Assembly: GCA_003150615.1 (NCBI GenBank)
Contig: QALN01000011.1
Span: 85,853 to 149,852, forward strand
DNA from: Flavobacteriales bacterium
Lineage (GTDB): Bacteria > Bacteroidota > Bacteroidia > Flavobacteriales > UBA1820
Length of the DNA stretch: 64,000 nt
Direction of reading: 5' to 3'
Shown here: positions 34,910 through 43,204 of the stretch, piece by piece
Numbering within the stretch: position 1 is the first letter of the stretch
Layout: each line of letters opens with the position of its first letter
Translations under genes and position numbers: made by a program
The notes under the pieces: generated by a model
Databases searched by the model: none
Seen by the model: the letters and a program-made list of their open reading frames with translations, nothing else
Told to the model about the DNA's origin: nothing

Positions 34910-35323
34910 TTATTTTTTCATGTAGAATTTACCCAGGAGCGTATCCCAGAATATTACGGCAAAAATGCCCATACAAATGGTCACGGTACGTATTATCGAG
35001 CTTATGGATACGCTTGCCGAAAAATTGGAGTACGTATCGGATGCGAAAGCCGCTAGTTTTATCCTGAAATCCTCCAGTATGTCCCATGATATTCCCGCAG
35101 ATGAGAAACATGTGGCCATTAGGATGATAGTTATGAGCGACGTAACGACTATCGTTACCGCTATCCTGTTGCTTATGCGTGACAGGCGGCGCTGACGTGC
35201 TATTTCCCTCTCTTTTTCTATACGGACCATAAGGCGCGGAGTAAAGGAATGCGACGTCCCCATGCCTTGAAAGGCACTTCTCATCATTTCGTCGAACGTT
35301 TCCATGGAGTTTCCCATTTTCAT
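34910..35323 (-). CDS. Two-helix membrane protein next to ECF sigma factor (anti-sigma candidate)
   Basis: 137 residues. A soluble N-terminal part (about 1-50, with KEREIARQRRLSRISN) is followed by two membrane helices (IAVTIVVTSLITIILMATCF and VTICMGIFAVIFWDTLL). Its ATG directly abuts the sigma-factor stop codon, so the two are translationally linked. Position and topology suggest a regulator of the sigma factor, but it has no recognisable zinc anti-sigma motif. Function is therefore inferred only from context. Confidence 0.65.
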   Translation of the reverse strand: MKMGNSMETFDEMMRSAFQGMGTSHSFTPRLMVRIEKEREIARQRRLSRISNRIAVTIVVTSLITIILMATCFSSAGISWDILEDFRIKLAAFASDTYSNFSASVSISSIIRTVTICMGIFAVIFWDTLLGKFYMKK

Positions 35324-35902
35324 CTAATCGTTTATTAATATCCTGGCCGCGTCTTTTCCAAGCATAGTTTTAAGTATCTGGGCCATTCTGACTCTCGCAC
35401 GCGATAGCGTAGTCTTTACGTTGGCCGTACTCATGGAACAAATATCGGAAATTTCCGCGATATTGTGTTCATTGAGGTAAAAAAGAGTCAGGATCATGGC
35501 GTCGCGGCTGTCCATCCTGTCCATTGCTTTTTGTATATACTGCGAGCGTTCCTGGCTGCGCAGTTCGCCCATTTGCGTTATAAGACCCATGTCGGCGCTT
35601 TCCTCGAAATTCATCCAATCCTCGACAGGGGTTGTGTCCAGAGAATTGGAACGGTACATGGTGCTGGCTTCATTGAAAGCTATGCGGAAAAGCCATGTCG
35701 AGAATTTCGATTCGCCTTTGAATTTGGGCAGTGACGTGTATGCCTTGACAAAGATTTCCTGCGTGAGGTCTTCCGCGTCTTCGCGGTTTTTCACCATGCG
35801 CATCACAACGGCGAACACCATGTCTTTATATTTGTCCACAAGAGTGGCAAAACAACGGGTGTCGCCGTGTAATATGTTCTTTATCAGGGTTCCCTCGTTC
35901 AT
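35324..35902 (-). CDS. ECF-type RNA polymerase sigma factor
   Basis: 192 residues: region 2 at about 20-90 (YKDMVFAVVMRMVKNREDAE, then DLTQEIFVKAY for core binding and the WLFRIAFNEA -10 recognition helix) and region 4 at about 125-180 (MDRMDSRDAMILTLFYLNEH, then IAEISDICSMSTANVKTTLS as the -35 helix-turn-helix). A typical RpoE-like group, encoded with two small membrane proteins upstream and one downstream, suggesting envelope-signal control. Confidence 0.93.
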   Translation of the reverse strand: MNEGTLIKNILHGDTRCFATLVDKYKDMVFAVVMRMVKNREDAEDLTQEIFVKAYTSLPKFKGESKFSTWLFRIAFNEASTMYRSNSLDTTPVEDWMNFEESADMGLITQMGELRSQERSQYIQKAMDRMDSRDAMILTLFYLNEHNIAEISDICSMSTANVKTTLSRARVRMAQILKTMLGKDAARILIND

Positions 35903-35940
35903 TGAAAGCCTCTGTATATCCCTAATCGGGTTATGTGAGT

Positions 35941-36498
35941 TTAATCTTCCGTGTAGTTTTCCGGCCTTTCATCCTGGTTTTTCTCACCGTATCTTTGGCT
36001 TTGCCTGTAAAGATACTCTTTTGTCCTGTGGTTGCGGCGGTTGTAATATATATACAACGATATGCATGCCGAAAGTACTACTATCGAAAAGCCGATACCT
36101 CCGGTATCTATCAGCGTGTACGTGTACAGCAGGTTGGTCACTATAGAGGCTATCAGAAGGCCCACGGCTATCCCTGCGAATATATACATCCATTTCACGG
36201 TCGAGTCTTCGGCTTTCGGAGTTTTGCGGTATGTTGTTCTTCTCACAGGCTCGGGGGTGGGTTCCGGTGCCGGTTCCGACCACGGGCCGCGGATGTCCTT
36301 TTCGCATTCGTAAGGGCTTTTCGGCCTTTCGGGCTGCGGCTCAGCCTGCCGGTAGGACGGGTTAATGCCGCGTTCTATCATAGCCATACGTTCTTTGTGG
36401 CGATCCGAAAGTACTTTCCTTATTATTAGGAATATCACGATGGGTATCACGAAAAATAACCCGATGATCACTAAAAGGCCTATTATTGTTTCGTCCAT
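35941..36498 (-). CDS. Membrane protein of DUF6249-like type
   Basis: 185 residues. An N-terminal membrane helix (IIGLLVIIGLFFVIPIVIFL) leads into the motif RKVLSDRHKERMAMIERG. A Pro/Glu-rich linker (about 50-90) and two further helices (MYIFAGIAVGLLIASIVTNL and GFSIVVLSACISLYIYY) follow, then a polar tail. The first 45 residues are clearly paralogous to the small protein encoded just upstream. Located 38 bases before the sigma factor; it could sense membrane state, but no function is known to me. Confidence 0.75.
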   Translation of the reverse strand: MDETIIGLLVIIGLFFVIPIVIFLIIRKVLSDRHKERMAMIERGINPSYRQAEPQPERPKSPYECEKDIRGPWSEPAPEPTPEPVRRTTYRKTPKAEDSTVKWMYIFAGIAVGLLIASIVTNLLYTYTLIDTGGIGFSIVVLSACISLYIYYNRRNHRTKEYLYRQSQRYGEKNQDERPENYTED

Positions 36499-36520
36499 GA
36501 TATATTGATTTTTTAGTTAT

Positions 36521-36706
36521 TTATTCTTTTTCTTTTGTTCCGTTATTCGTGTAACACGGCTTTCCGCCCGTCATACCTTTTTCTATCATTGCCATTCGTT
36601 CGTCGTGGCGGTCGGATATTATTTTCTTTATGATAAAGAACAGCAATGTCGGTATCATTATGAAAATCCCGGCCAGTGTTGCGGTTATCATGATTGCTTC
36701 TTCCAT
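36521..36706 (-). CDS. Small single-helix membrane protein, paralog of its neighbour
   Basis: 61 residues from ATG 36706 (MEEAIMITATLAGIFIMIPT); the longer frame upstream is unsupported. It has one membrane helix followed by IKKIISDRHDERMAMIEKG, nearly the same as RKVLSDRHKERMAMIERG in the next gene, then a short polar tail. It is the first gene of the four-gene sigma-factor operon. The pair probably arose by tandem duplication. Confidence 0.75.
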   Translation of the reverse strand: MEEAIMITATLAGIFIMIPTLLFFIIKKIISDRHDERMAMIEKGMTGGKPCYTNNGTKEKE

Positions 36707-36842
36707 GATTCTCCGTTTTTTGTTTTGTTTCAGTGGATGGTTCCAAGCGCTTTCCATTACATTAGACTGGACTTTTGGGAAAAAGGTTACAATTTTTCCT
36801 TTCATAGAAACAAAAAACGGAAAAAACAACGCCGTAACGTTT

Positions 36843-36903
36843 CCGGCAGCGGATAAAAATAGCCTGCGGACATTGTCCGCAGGCTATTTTTATCCGCTGC
36901 CGG
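36843..36903. terminator. Terminator with perfect 29-bp stem after secG
   Basis: Perfect 29-base arms around ATT, with T and A runs inside the stem, as in the 31-bp hairpin after pheS. It separates secG from the sigma-factor operon. Confidence 0.85.
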
Positions 36904-36911
36904 TAGTTATA

Positions 36912-37265
36912 TTACTGTGCAGGTGTGTTTTCCACAGGGAGTTCGGCGGCAGGTGCCTGCGGTTGTGCCGGGGCGGCCGGGAGTTCCACCTGAGGAGCGC
37001 TGTCCAATATTTCGTCCTGTATTCCTGTCTGTTTGCTGTTTTGAAGCGTCATGGACGACAGTATGGACAATACGACTATCGCTCCGGCCAGTGTCCATGT
37101 GGACCTGTCGAGAAATTCGTTCGTCTTCTGAACGCTTCCTATCATCTGCTGGCTGCCTCCGAAAGTGGTGGCCAAACCGCCTCCTTTGGGGTTCTGTACC
37201 ATTATGATGACTACCAAAAGAAAGCACACTATGATGATAAGTACCGCGAAAAATGTGAATGTCAT
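36912..37265 (-). CDS. secG: Preprotein translocase subunit SecG
   Basis: Small Sec translocon subunit of 117 residues with two membrane helices: FFAVLIIIVCFLLVVIIMVQ, the conserved NPKGGGLATTFGG loop, and TWTLAGAIVVLSILSSMTL. The C-terminal tail is Pro/Ala-rich (about 90-117), a common lineage-specific extension. Last gene of the cluster that begins with the sigma-54 activator; 5 bases separate it from the TPR gene. Confidence 0.95.
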   Translation of the reverse strand: MTFTFFAVLIIIVCFLLVVIIMVQNPKGGGLATTFGGSQQMIGSVQKTNEFLDRSTWTLAGAIVVLSILSSMTLQNSKQTGIQDEILDSAPQVELPAAPAQPQAPAAELPVENTPAQ

Positions 37266-37270
37266 GTCTT

Positions 37271-37909
37271 TTAATTTTTTGTTTTGTCTGTAAGTACTTT
37301 CAGTTCTTCGATACGATTTGCAAAGAAACTACTTTTTTTCGGATTTTTCAACATTAAAATACGATAAGCTTCGATTGCGCGGTCGTATTTTTTCTGTTCG
37401 GCGTAAATACGGGCGAGCGTTTCGGTCATAAGGGATTCCACGTGGGGCTCGTACAATTCTCCGTCGGTTTTTTCCGCCGATGCGTAGTTATCGTCGCCGG
37501 CTGTTTCGCGTGCCGGTTTTATGCGCGGGTTGGTCTTGATGAATTTGTCTATGAGTCCTTCTATGCCGGAGGCTCCGCTTTGCTGGTCTTTTATCCAGTC
37601 TCCCAACTCGCGAGGGGCGTCCTGTTCCGACGTTACTGCCTGTTCCTTGGCCTGTTCGTTTTGGTATCCGCCTTTGGTGTTGTTTATCAGTTCGAAAAGT
37701 GCGGCTCGGTCAGGAATGTGTATCGCCGCGCGTGCCAGTTCCCGTGGAAATGAAAAACAGGATGAATTATGGAGCGACTTGAGGTGCGCCATATGCAGAA
37801 CGTGGCAGTACGGGTATTTTTTCAGGGATTCGGCAATCAGCGATATATCCTCCGTGCCGAGCAGGTCGGGACGCGATATGTACTGTATGAGCAAATCTCT
37901 GTTTAACAT
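37271..37909 (-). CDS. TPR-like protein of the lptE-secG cluster
   Basis: 212 residues, no signal peptide, mostly helical. The final 50 residues form a TPR-type hairpin (ESLMTETLARIYAEQKKYDR, then AIEAYRILMLKNPKKSSFFA). The N-terminal part (PYCHVLHMAHLKSLHNSS) is another helical pair; the middle is low-complexity. Homologs occur beside secG in Bacteroidales, but I know of no assigned function. Probably a cytoplasmic scaffold. Confidence 0.75.
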   Translation of the reverse strand: MLNRDLLIQYISRPDLLGTEDISLIAESLKKYPYCHVLHMAHLKSLHNSSCFSFPRELARAAIHIPDRAALFELINNTKGGYQNEQAKEQAVTSEQDAPRELGDWIKDQQSGASGIEGLIDKFIKTNPRIKPARETAGDDNYASAEKTDGELYEPHVESLMTETLARIYAEQKKYDRAIEAYRILMLKNPKKSSFFANRIEELKVLTDKTKN

Positions 37910-37952
37910 TGTTGTGTCCGGTCAGGAGTTTATGGTTGGCGGAGCGGTAATG

Positions 37953-38522
37953 CTACCATTGTGCCACCGATTGGTTGAAAATATCGTTTGCCAGCAGTTC
38001 GACGAGATCGTCCACGGCGGCCTGTTCCTGCGAGCCGCTAAGTGTTTCGGTTCCCGGTATGTCGGTGAAGTTGCTGAATTCGCGGTCGAAATTCTGCGTT
38101 TCGTCCTTGTTGTTGTAGAAACGGACTTTTACGCCTATGGTAAGGCGTACTTTGCCGGCTACGGCCTTTCCTGTGGACGGGTCTATGGTGGGTGCTACGG
38201 AGGTCTGTTCGTAGCGAGTTATCTCGCCTTCGAGTACCAGGTCGGCATCGCTTTTGACCAGAGAAAGGCTGGTGCGGGCGATGAACAGATCCTGAAGTTT
38301 TGTTGTGAACTGGCTGCTGAGCACCGGGTTGACAAGCGGTGCGTTGTTAGGAAAATAGTCTATCTGTATGGTTTTCTCGCCGGAGTTGAGCGATACGCCG
38401 GAAAATGAATATATCCCGCACGATTGTGGAATGAAAACGGCTGACGCCAGCAATAACAATTTTACTGCGGCCTGCCGGAACCGGCTCTTATGTACGATAT
38501 TATGCAATATGCTATTATTCAC
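37953..38522 (-). CDS. LptE-family LPS-assembly lipoprotein
   Basis: 189 residues with a lipoprotein signal ending in IPQSCGIYSFSG (Cys about residue 35). The mature part follows the Bacteroidetes LptE pattern: KTIQIDYFPNNAPLVNPVLS, LVLEGEITRYEQTS and VDDLVELLANDIFNQSVAQW at the C-terminus. LptE plugs the LptD barrel for LPS insertion into the outer membrane. The start is upstream of the usual signal length, so a later start is possible, but no later ATG precedes the lipobox. Confidence 0.85.
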   Translation of the reverse strand: MNNSILHNIVHKSRFRQAAVKLLLLASAVFIPQSCGIYSFSGVSLNSGEKTIQIDYFPNNAPLVNPVLSSQFTTKLQDLFIARTSLSLVKSDADLVLEGEITRYEQTSVAPTIDPSTGKAVAGKVRLTIGVKVRFYNNKDETQNFDREFSNFTDIPGTETLSGSQEQAAVDDLVELLANDIFNQSVAQW

Positions 38523-38617
38523 CTGAAACGAATTAGGTATTCCGGCCCAAAGGTAGTAAAAAGGGCGCGGCTTATATTGTTTCTTAACATTGCGATTTTT
38601 CGGCCTTAGGCGTTTTT

Positions 38618-39895
38618 TTACAATCCGTATTGTTTTATTTTACGGTACAGCGTGCGTTCGGATATGCCGAGTTCGCGGGCGGCTTCCTTTCTTCTGGACT
38701 TGTATTTTTCCAGTGCTTTGCGTATCATTTCTATCTCGTTTTTTTCGAGTTCGAGAACGGGCGCCGGTTCGTCGTTTTCGTAGTGGTCTATGTCGATTAT
38801 ATCCTTTCCGGATGACCTGCCGGTATCAGTATTTCCTGTTGTTTCCGGTACTATTATGCCGTTTGAACGGTCTTCGGGGTGGAATGCCGGGAGAGCGCCT
38901 ATCGTTGGTTGGCCCGGTACTGTTTTGTCGTGAAAAACGAATTGGTTGTGGCTGCCGTGGCCTATCAATCCGGCCACTATCCTGCGCAGTTCGGCCACTT
39001 CGGTTCGCAATTCCATTACGGAGGCGGCTAAAGGTTCGATGTCCTGGCGGGAATAAGAGTTATGTCCGGCCATGGCTGGAAGGTTGGATCCGAAACCTGG
39101 CGACGGAAGGTAACGTTCCAAGTCGCCGGCATCCACGTATTTGTTGGACTCCATGATGGATATCTGTTCTGTGAAATTGCGCAACTGGCGTATATTGCCT
39201 GGCCAGGGGAATGTTTTTATCATTTCAACGGCGTCGTCCGACAGCCTTACCGGGGGCATACGGTATTTCTCGGCAAAATCCGAGGCGAATTTTCTGAACA
39301 AAAGGTGTATGTCTTCCCGGCGGCCGCGCAGCGGAGGAAGGAATATCTCCACCGTGTTGAGCCTGTAATATAAATCCTCGCGGAACCGGCCTTCGTGTAT
39401 CGCTTTGTCCATGTCGCGGTTGGTAGCCGCAACCACGCGCACATCGGTTTTCTGTGTTACGGACGAACCTACTTTCATGAATTCTCCCGTTTCCAGCACG
39501 CGCAGAAGGCGTACCTGGGTCATAAGAGGCAACTCTCCCACTTCGTCCAGAAAAATGGTTCCCCCGTCGGCAACTTCAAAATATCCTTTCCTCATGCCGG
39601 AAGCTCCGGTGAACGCTCCTTTTTCATGCCCGAAAAGTTCGCTTTCGATAGTACCTTCGGGGATGGCTCCGCAGTTTACCGCTATGTACGGTTTGTGCCG
39701 GCGGTACGAGAGCGAGTGTATGATGCGGGGGATGTTTTCCTTGCCAACGCCGCTTTCGCCTGTTACCAGGACGGAGATGTCCGTAGGGGCTACAATGGCG
39801 GCTTTTTCTATCGCGCGGTTCAGTTCCGGCGAATTGCCGATTATGCCGAAGCGTTGTTTTATTTCCTGTATGTCGGATGATGTTATCGTGCTCAT
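38618..39895 (-). CDS. Sigma-54-dependent transcriptional activator without receiver domain
   Basis: 425 residues. The AAA+ domain begins at about residue 15 and has Walker A GESGVGKE, the sigma-54-contacting loop GAFTGA, Walker B GGTIFLDEVGEL and the arginine-rich FREDLYYRLN segment. A variable region (about 270-370) precedes a Fis-type helix-turn-helix (RKEAARELGISERTLYRKIK). No receiver, GAF or PAS domain is present, so activity must be set by expression level or a partner. It leads the lptE-TPR-secG cluster and has a repeat-borne promoter. Confidence 0.93.
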   Translation of the reverse strand: MSTITSSDIQEIKQRFGIIGNSPELNRAIEKAAIVAPTDISVLVTGESGVGKENIPRIIHSLSYRRHKPYIAVNCGAIPEGTIESELFGHEKGAFTGASGMRKGYFEVADGGTIFLDEVGELPLMTQVRLLRVLETGEFMKVGSSVTQKTDVRVVAATNRDMDKAIHEGRFREDLYYRLNTVEIFLPPLRGRREDIHLLFRKFASDFAEKYRMPPVRLSDDAVEMIKTFPWPGNIRQLRNFTEQISIMESNKYVDAGDLERYLPSPGFGSNLPAMAGHNSYSRQDIEPLAASVMELRTEVAELRRIVAGLIGHGSHNQFVFHDKTVPGQPTIGALPAFHPEDRSNGIIVPETTGNTDTGRSSGKDIIDIDHYENDEPAPVLELEKNEIEMIRKALEKYKSRRKEAARELGISERTLYRKIKQYGL

Positions 39896-39903
39896 TTAAA
39901 GAG

Positions 39904-40014
39904 AAGGGTTAATTCGAGTACAAATATAGTGAAAGCCGAACGCAGAACTCAAGTTTACCTGAAGTTATGCTAAGGCGCATCCTATATTATGCAAATATAC
40001 TCAAATTAACCCTT
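39904..40014 (-). repeat. Single 71-bp promoter repeat flanked by inverted repeats
   Basis: One repeat unit (39921-39997) upstream of the sigma-54 activator. It reads towards that gene and ends in TATATTTG (39928-39921) with CTTG 21 bases before it (39953-39950). Here it is enclosed by 17-base near-perfect inverted repeats: AAGGGTTAATTCGAGTA at 39904-39920 and its complement with one mismatch at 39998-40014. The other arrays lack this flank. Confidence 0.85.
39921..39953 (-). promoter_or_regulatory. Promoter of the sigma-54 activator gene, carried by the repeat
   Basis: CTTG (39953-39950), 21 bases, TATATTTG (39928-39921), then 25 bases to the ATG at 39895: a complete promoter with a short leader. 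Confidence 0.7.
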
Positions 40015-40049
40015 ACTTGCATGACAAAATGTCAGCCTTTTGGAGCGTG

Positions 40050-40688
40050 TTATTTGTTTCCGAGTAAAAAGTCTAGAGCGTCCAGGTGTTCCTGGTGCGT
40101 TTTGAATTTGTTTTTCGTTTTTTTCAGAAAATCTTTCAGTGCTTTTTCTTTGCCGGGAAAAAGTTCTTCGGCGTCCTTTATCCTGGTAAATGCGCGGTAT
40201 GTCCCGTCTTTGAGTACAAAATATTTGTTTTCGACATTGACGTTGTATTCGTCAGGAACGTACAGTTTTTTAGCCACCACGTCTATCTCGCTCAGTGGAA
40301 CGGAACCGGACACGTGTGATGACGTGCCGTAAAGACCGGGTTTGCCTGCCGGTATCAGCCTGGCGAAATATTGGTAATACAATCCGTTCTCACCTTCGCG
40401 TATTACCTGGTAAAATACGTCGCCTGCCGGTACGAAGATCATTTCCGATATGTCGATGTGGTCCACATCATTGGGCTTTGCTATTTCGTACGTCGTTCCG
40501 TCCCTCATGAACAGCATCTTTCCTGTGAGCAGACTGTAATTCAGTACTCCGGTATTGACCGTCCCGTCTTTGAAATAGACTTTTCCCAGTACGTAGCTTT
40601 TAAACAACAGGTGTTTGGTGTTGCCTTGCGAGATGGCAGCAACCGGTATCAGCAATGATAGCAGCAATAGTAATACGGACTTTTTCAT
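40050..40688 (-). CDS. Exported protein of unknown function
   Basis: 212 residues with a signal peptide (MKKSVLLLLLSLLIPVAAIS, cleavage before QGN). The mature part is beta-rich early on (GKVYFKDGTVNTGVLNYSLL; MLFMRDGTTYEIAKPNDVDH) and helical and Lys-rich at the C-terminus (EKALKDFLKKTKNKFKTHQE). The first half resembles repeated KDGT turns of secreted Bacteroidetes proteins. I do not recognise the family; probably periplasmic. Confidence 0.65.
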   Translation of the reverse strand: MKKSVLLLLLSLLIPVAAISQGNTKHLLFKSYVLGKVYFKDGTVNTGVLNYSLLTGKMLFMRDGTTYEIAKPNDVDHIDISEMIFVPAGDVFYQVIREGENGLYYQYFARLIPAGKPGLYGTSSHVSGSVPLSEIDVVAKKLYVPDEYNVNVENKYFVLKDGTYRAFTRIKDAEELFPGKEKALKDFLKKTKNKFKTHQEHLDALDFLLGNK

Positions 40689-40851
40689 ATATCGCCTTGG
40701 TTTTTACAGTGGAAATTTCATGTGGTAAATATATGCCATATTTTTTATGTTTGGCAGTGCGGAAATCACTGAATTTAACACATTGAGTTAATTCCATAAA
40801 AAACGTCCTCAGCTGGCTGCGCAGTAATGCTATAATCGATTATATTTACAT

Positions 40852-40868
40852 AATATAGGATGCGCCTC
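40852..40868 (+). repeat. Fragment of the 71-bp repeat
   Basis: TAATATAGGATGCGCCT matches the start of the repeat unit exactly, then the match stops. It lies upstream of rubrerythrin in the same orientation. A 14-base palindrome, TATAATCGATTATA (40831-40844), sits just before it. Probably a decayed or partly deleted copy. Confidence 0.65.
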
Positions 40869-40920
40869 GGCAGGCCTGTAAAAATATTTCGGCTTTTTTC
40901 GGTTTCCACGAGGCTTTTGC

Positions 40921-40928
40921 TATATTTG
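40921..40928 (+). promoter_or_regulatory. -7 box (TATATTTG) of the rubrerythrin gene
   Basis: Exact match 34 bases upstream of the ATG at 40963. Confidence 0.5.
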
Positions 40929-40962
40929 TATGGTTAACATCAATCTAATAAATAGTATAGTT

Positions 40963-41535
40963 ATGAAAATCAAAGGAACAAAGACAGAAAAGAACCTTTT
41001 GGCATCGTTTGCCGGAGAATCGCAGGCGCGCTCGCGTTATAAATTTTTCGCTTCCAAAGCACGCAAGGAAGGTTATGAGCAGATAGCAGCTGTTTTTGAG
41101 GAAACGGCCGAACAGGAAAAAGAACATGCCGAGAGGTTTTTCAAATTCCTCGAAGGAGGTATGGTAGAGATAACATCCACGTATCCTGCCGGAGTGATAG
41201 GCGATACTGTCGAGAATCTCCGCGCGGCAGCGGCCGGCGAGAACGAAGAATGGTCGGAGTTGTATCCCCATTTCGCCGATGTGGCCGAGGAAGAAGGTTT
41301 CAAGGACGTTGCTACGGCTTTCCGCAAGATAATGGAAGTAGAGGCCTTCCATGAACAACGTTATTTAAAGTTGCTGGAGCGCGTGGAAAACGGTTCGTAT
41401 TTCGAACGCGAGGAGGAAATCGAATGGCAGTGCCGCAACTGCGGTTATGTGTTCAAGGGTAAGAAAGCTCCTAAGGCATGTCCGGCATGCCTGCATCCTC
41501 AGGCGTATTTCGAACCCAAGAGGAATAATTACTGA
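40963..41535 (+). CDS. Rubrerythrin
   Basis: Peroxide-scavenging non-heme iron protein of anaerobes. The ATG at 40963 (MKIKGTKTEKNLLASFAGES) gives 190 residues, the standard length. The four-helix di-iron domain carries its Glu/His ligands in FAGESQARSRYKFF, EETAEQEKEHAERFF and EVEAFHEQRYLKLL. The C-terminal rubredoxin-like iron site is CRNCGYVF and CPACLHPQ. A terminator follows. Confidence 0.97.
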   Translation: MKIKGTKTEKNLLASFAGESQARSRYKFFASKARKEGYEQIAAVFEETAEQEKEHAERFFKFLEGGMVEITSTYPAGVIGDTVENLRAAAAGENEEWSELYPHFADVAEEEGFKDVATAFRKIMEVEAFHEQRYLKLLERVENGSYFEREEEIEWQCRNCGYVFKGKKAPKACPACLHPQAYFEPKRNNY

Positions 41536-41563
41536 TAATTGGCAGTATTTACCGCTTCCCGGG

Positions 41564-41603
41564 AAAAACCGGTCCGGCGCATTGCGCCGGACCGGTTTTT
41601 TTG
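41564..41603 (+). terminator. Terminator after rubrerythrin
   Basis: A perfect 17-base stem (AAAAACCGGTCCGGCGC and complement) around ATT, ending in seven T. Confidence 0.92.
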
Positions 41604-41774
41604 TGTCGTCTGATAACTGTATCGTGCAGATATTGGTAGTGTTGTTTCTCCGATGAACGTACACGGTGTTTATATATGGTTTATATATGACGGCTTTCGT
41701 GTGGGATAACGGTAATGCGGATACAGTCAAAGGCACTTTTACGTGAAAGGCAGGGCGAGGAAAAAAGTTTGCAC

Positions 41775-41782
41775 TATATTTG
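41775..41782 (+). promoter_or_regulatory. -7 box (TATATTTG) of prmC
   Basis: Exact match 21 bases before the ATG at 41804. Confidence 0.5.
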
Positions 41783-41803
41783 CTGTAAAATAACTGCGCG
41801 GAT

Positions 41804-42667
41804 ATGACATTGGGTGGGTTAAGGCGGCTTTTTGCCGACAGGCTTTCGGACATTTACGACACATGCGAGGCGGACGGGATGTTTTTCCGGACGGTCAGCC
41901 ATTGTCTTGGCATGAACCGTCTGGAGTATGCGGCCGTCAAAGACGACGAGTTGTCCGAAACGGACACAAAACGCATGACCGATGTGCTTAATCGGCTTTT
42001 ACAAGGCAGTCCATTGCAATACGTGCTGGGCATCCAGCGTTTCGCGGGGTATGATTTCTGCGTGGACGGCAGCGTGCTGATACCCCGGCCGGAAACAGAG
42101 GAACTTGTGCAGGCTATTTTGGAAGGGAATGCCCGGAGGGACGGACTGCGGGTGCTGGATATAGGTACCGGGAGCGGTGCGATAGCTGTGTCGCTGGCTT
42201 TGGCCGAGCCTTCGTGGAGTGTGTCCGCTATGGACGTGAGTCCCCAGGCCCTTGCTACCGCCAGGGAAAACGCTTCCCGCATGGGTGCGCAAGTGGAATT
42301 CATCATGGCTGACATACTTTCCATGCAGGATGGCGTTCCTTATGGAAGGTACGATGTGATAGTGTCCAACCCTCCTTATGTGCTGGAGAGTGAAAAATCG
42401 CGGATGCACAAAAACGTTCTGGAATACGAACCTGCGCTTGCGCTGTTCGTTCCGGACGAGGACCCTTTGTTGTTTTACAGGGCTATTTCCCGTTTTGCCG
42501 CAGGCGCGCTGGAGCCCGCAGGCAGGTTATACTTCGAAATAAACGCCGCTCTCGGAGATGCCACTGCCGATTTGGTGCGTTCATGCGGTTTTGGGGATGT
42601 TGCGGTGTGGAAGGATATAAGCGGACGCGACAGATTCGTTTACGCTGTTCGCGGGCGATTGCCGTGA
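41804..42667 (+). CDS. prmC: Peptide chain release factor N5-glutamine methyltransferase
   Basis: SAM-dependent enzyme methylating the GGQ glutamine of release factors. Its 287 residues fit the family. An N-terminal helical domain (about 1-95) carries the recognition region PLQYVLGIQRFAGYDF and RPETEELVQAIL. The methyltransferase core has the SAM loop VLDIGTGSGAIAVSLA and the catalytic NPPYV. It ends 39 bases from the converging phosphoesterase gene with no clear terminator between. Confidence 0.95.
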   Translation: MTLGGLRRLFADRLSDIYDTCEADGMFFRTVSHCLGMNRLEYAAVKDDELSETDTKRMTDVLNRLLQGSPLQYVLGIQRFAGYDFCVDGSVLIPRPETEELVQAILEGNARRDGLRVLDIGTGSGAIAVSLALAEPSWSVSAMDVSPQALATARENASRMGAQVEFIMADILSMQDGVPYGRYDVIVSNPPYVLESEKSRMHKNVLEYEPALALFVPDEDPLLFYRAISRFAAGALEPAGRLYFEINAALGDATADLVRSCGFGDVAVWKDISGRDRFVYAVRGRLP

Positions 42668-42706
42668 GCAAACGTTTTTTTTACTTTATGCGCCAACCGG
42701 ATGCGA

Positions 42707-43204
42707 TTACGCCCTGGGGCCTATTTCGATGGCTTCCAGGTTTTTTATTTCTCCTGAGTCTATCTCGAACCGCAACATGGTCCGCACTTTGTGAAAACCG
42801 TATGTGCCTGCCGCTCCGGGGTTGAAATGCATCACGTTGAAGCGTTTGTCGTACATCACTTTCAGAATGTGCGAATGTCCGCTTATGAATAATTTTGGCG
42901 GGGCGGCGAATATTTCCTCGTACACCGAACGGTCGTAGCGCCCTGGGTAACCGCCTATGTGTTTGATAAGGACGTCCGTTCCTTCGCATGTGAAACGCAG
43001 TCGTTCTGGATAGGCGGATCGCACGTCCCACCCGTCGATATTTCCGTACACGGCACGGAAAACGGCGCACGATGACAGCGTGTCGGCAACCCGCACGGAA
43101 CCTATGTCGCCGGCGTGCCATATTTCGTCGGCCTGGCGTGCGTATTTGAGTATATGATCGTCGGCGCATCCGTGCGTGTCCGATAGCAGCAGTATCTTTT
43201 TCAT
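42707..43204 (-). CDS. YfcE/MJ0936-type metallophosphoesterase
   Basis: 165 residues with all metal-binding motifs of small calcineurin-like phosphodiesterases: LLLSDTHGC (DxH), WHAGDIGS (GD), YGNIDG (GN[HD], with Asp here), and the ISGHSHIL pair followed by NPGAAG. Such enzymes hydrolyse phosphodiesters in a cytoplasmic setting; the physiological substrate is not known. Confidence 0.9.
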   Translation of the reverse strand: MKKILLLSDTHGCADDHILKYARQADEIWHAGDIGSVRVADTLSSCAVFRAVYGNIDGWDVRSAYPERLRFTCEGTDVLIKHIGGYPGRYDRSVYEEIFAAPPKLFISGHSHILKVMYDKRFNVMHFNPGAAGTYGFHKVRTMLRFEIDSGEIKNLEAIEIGPRA

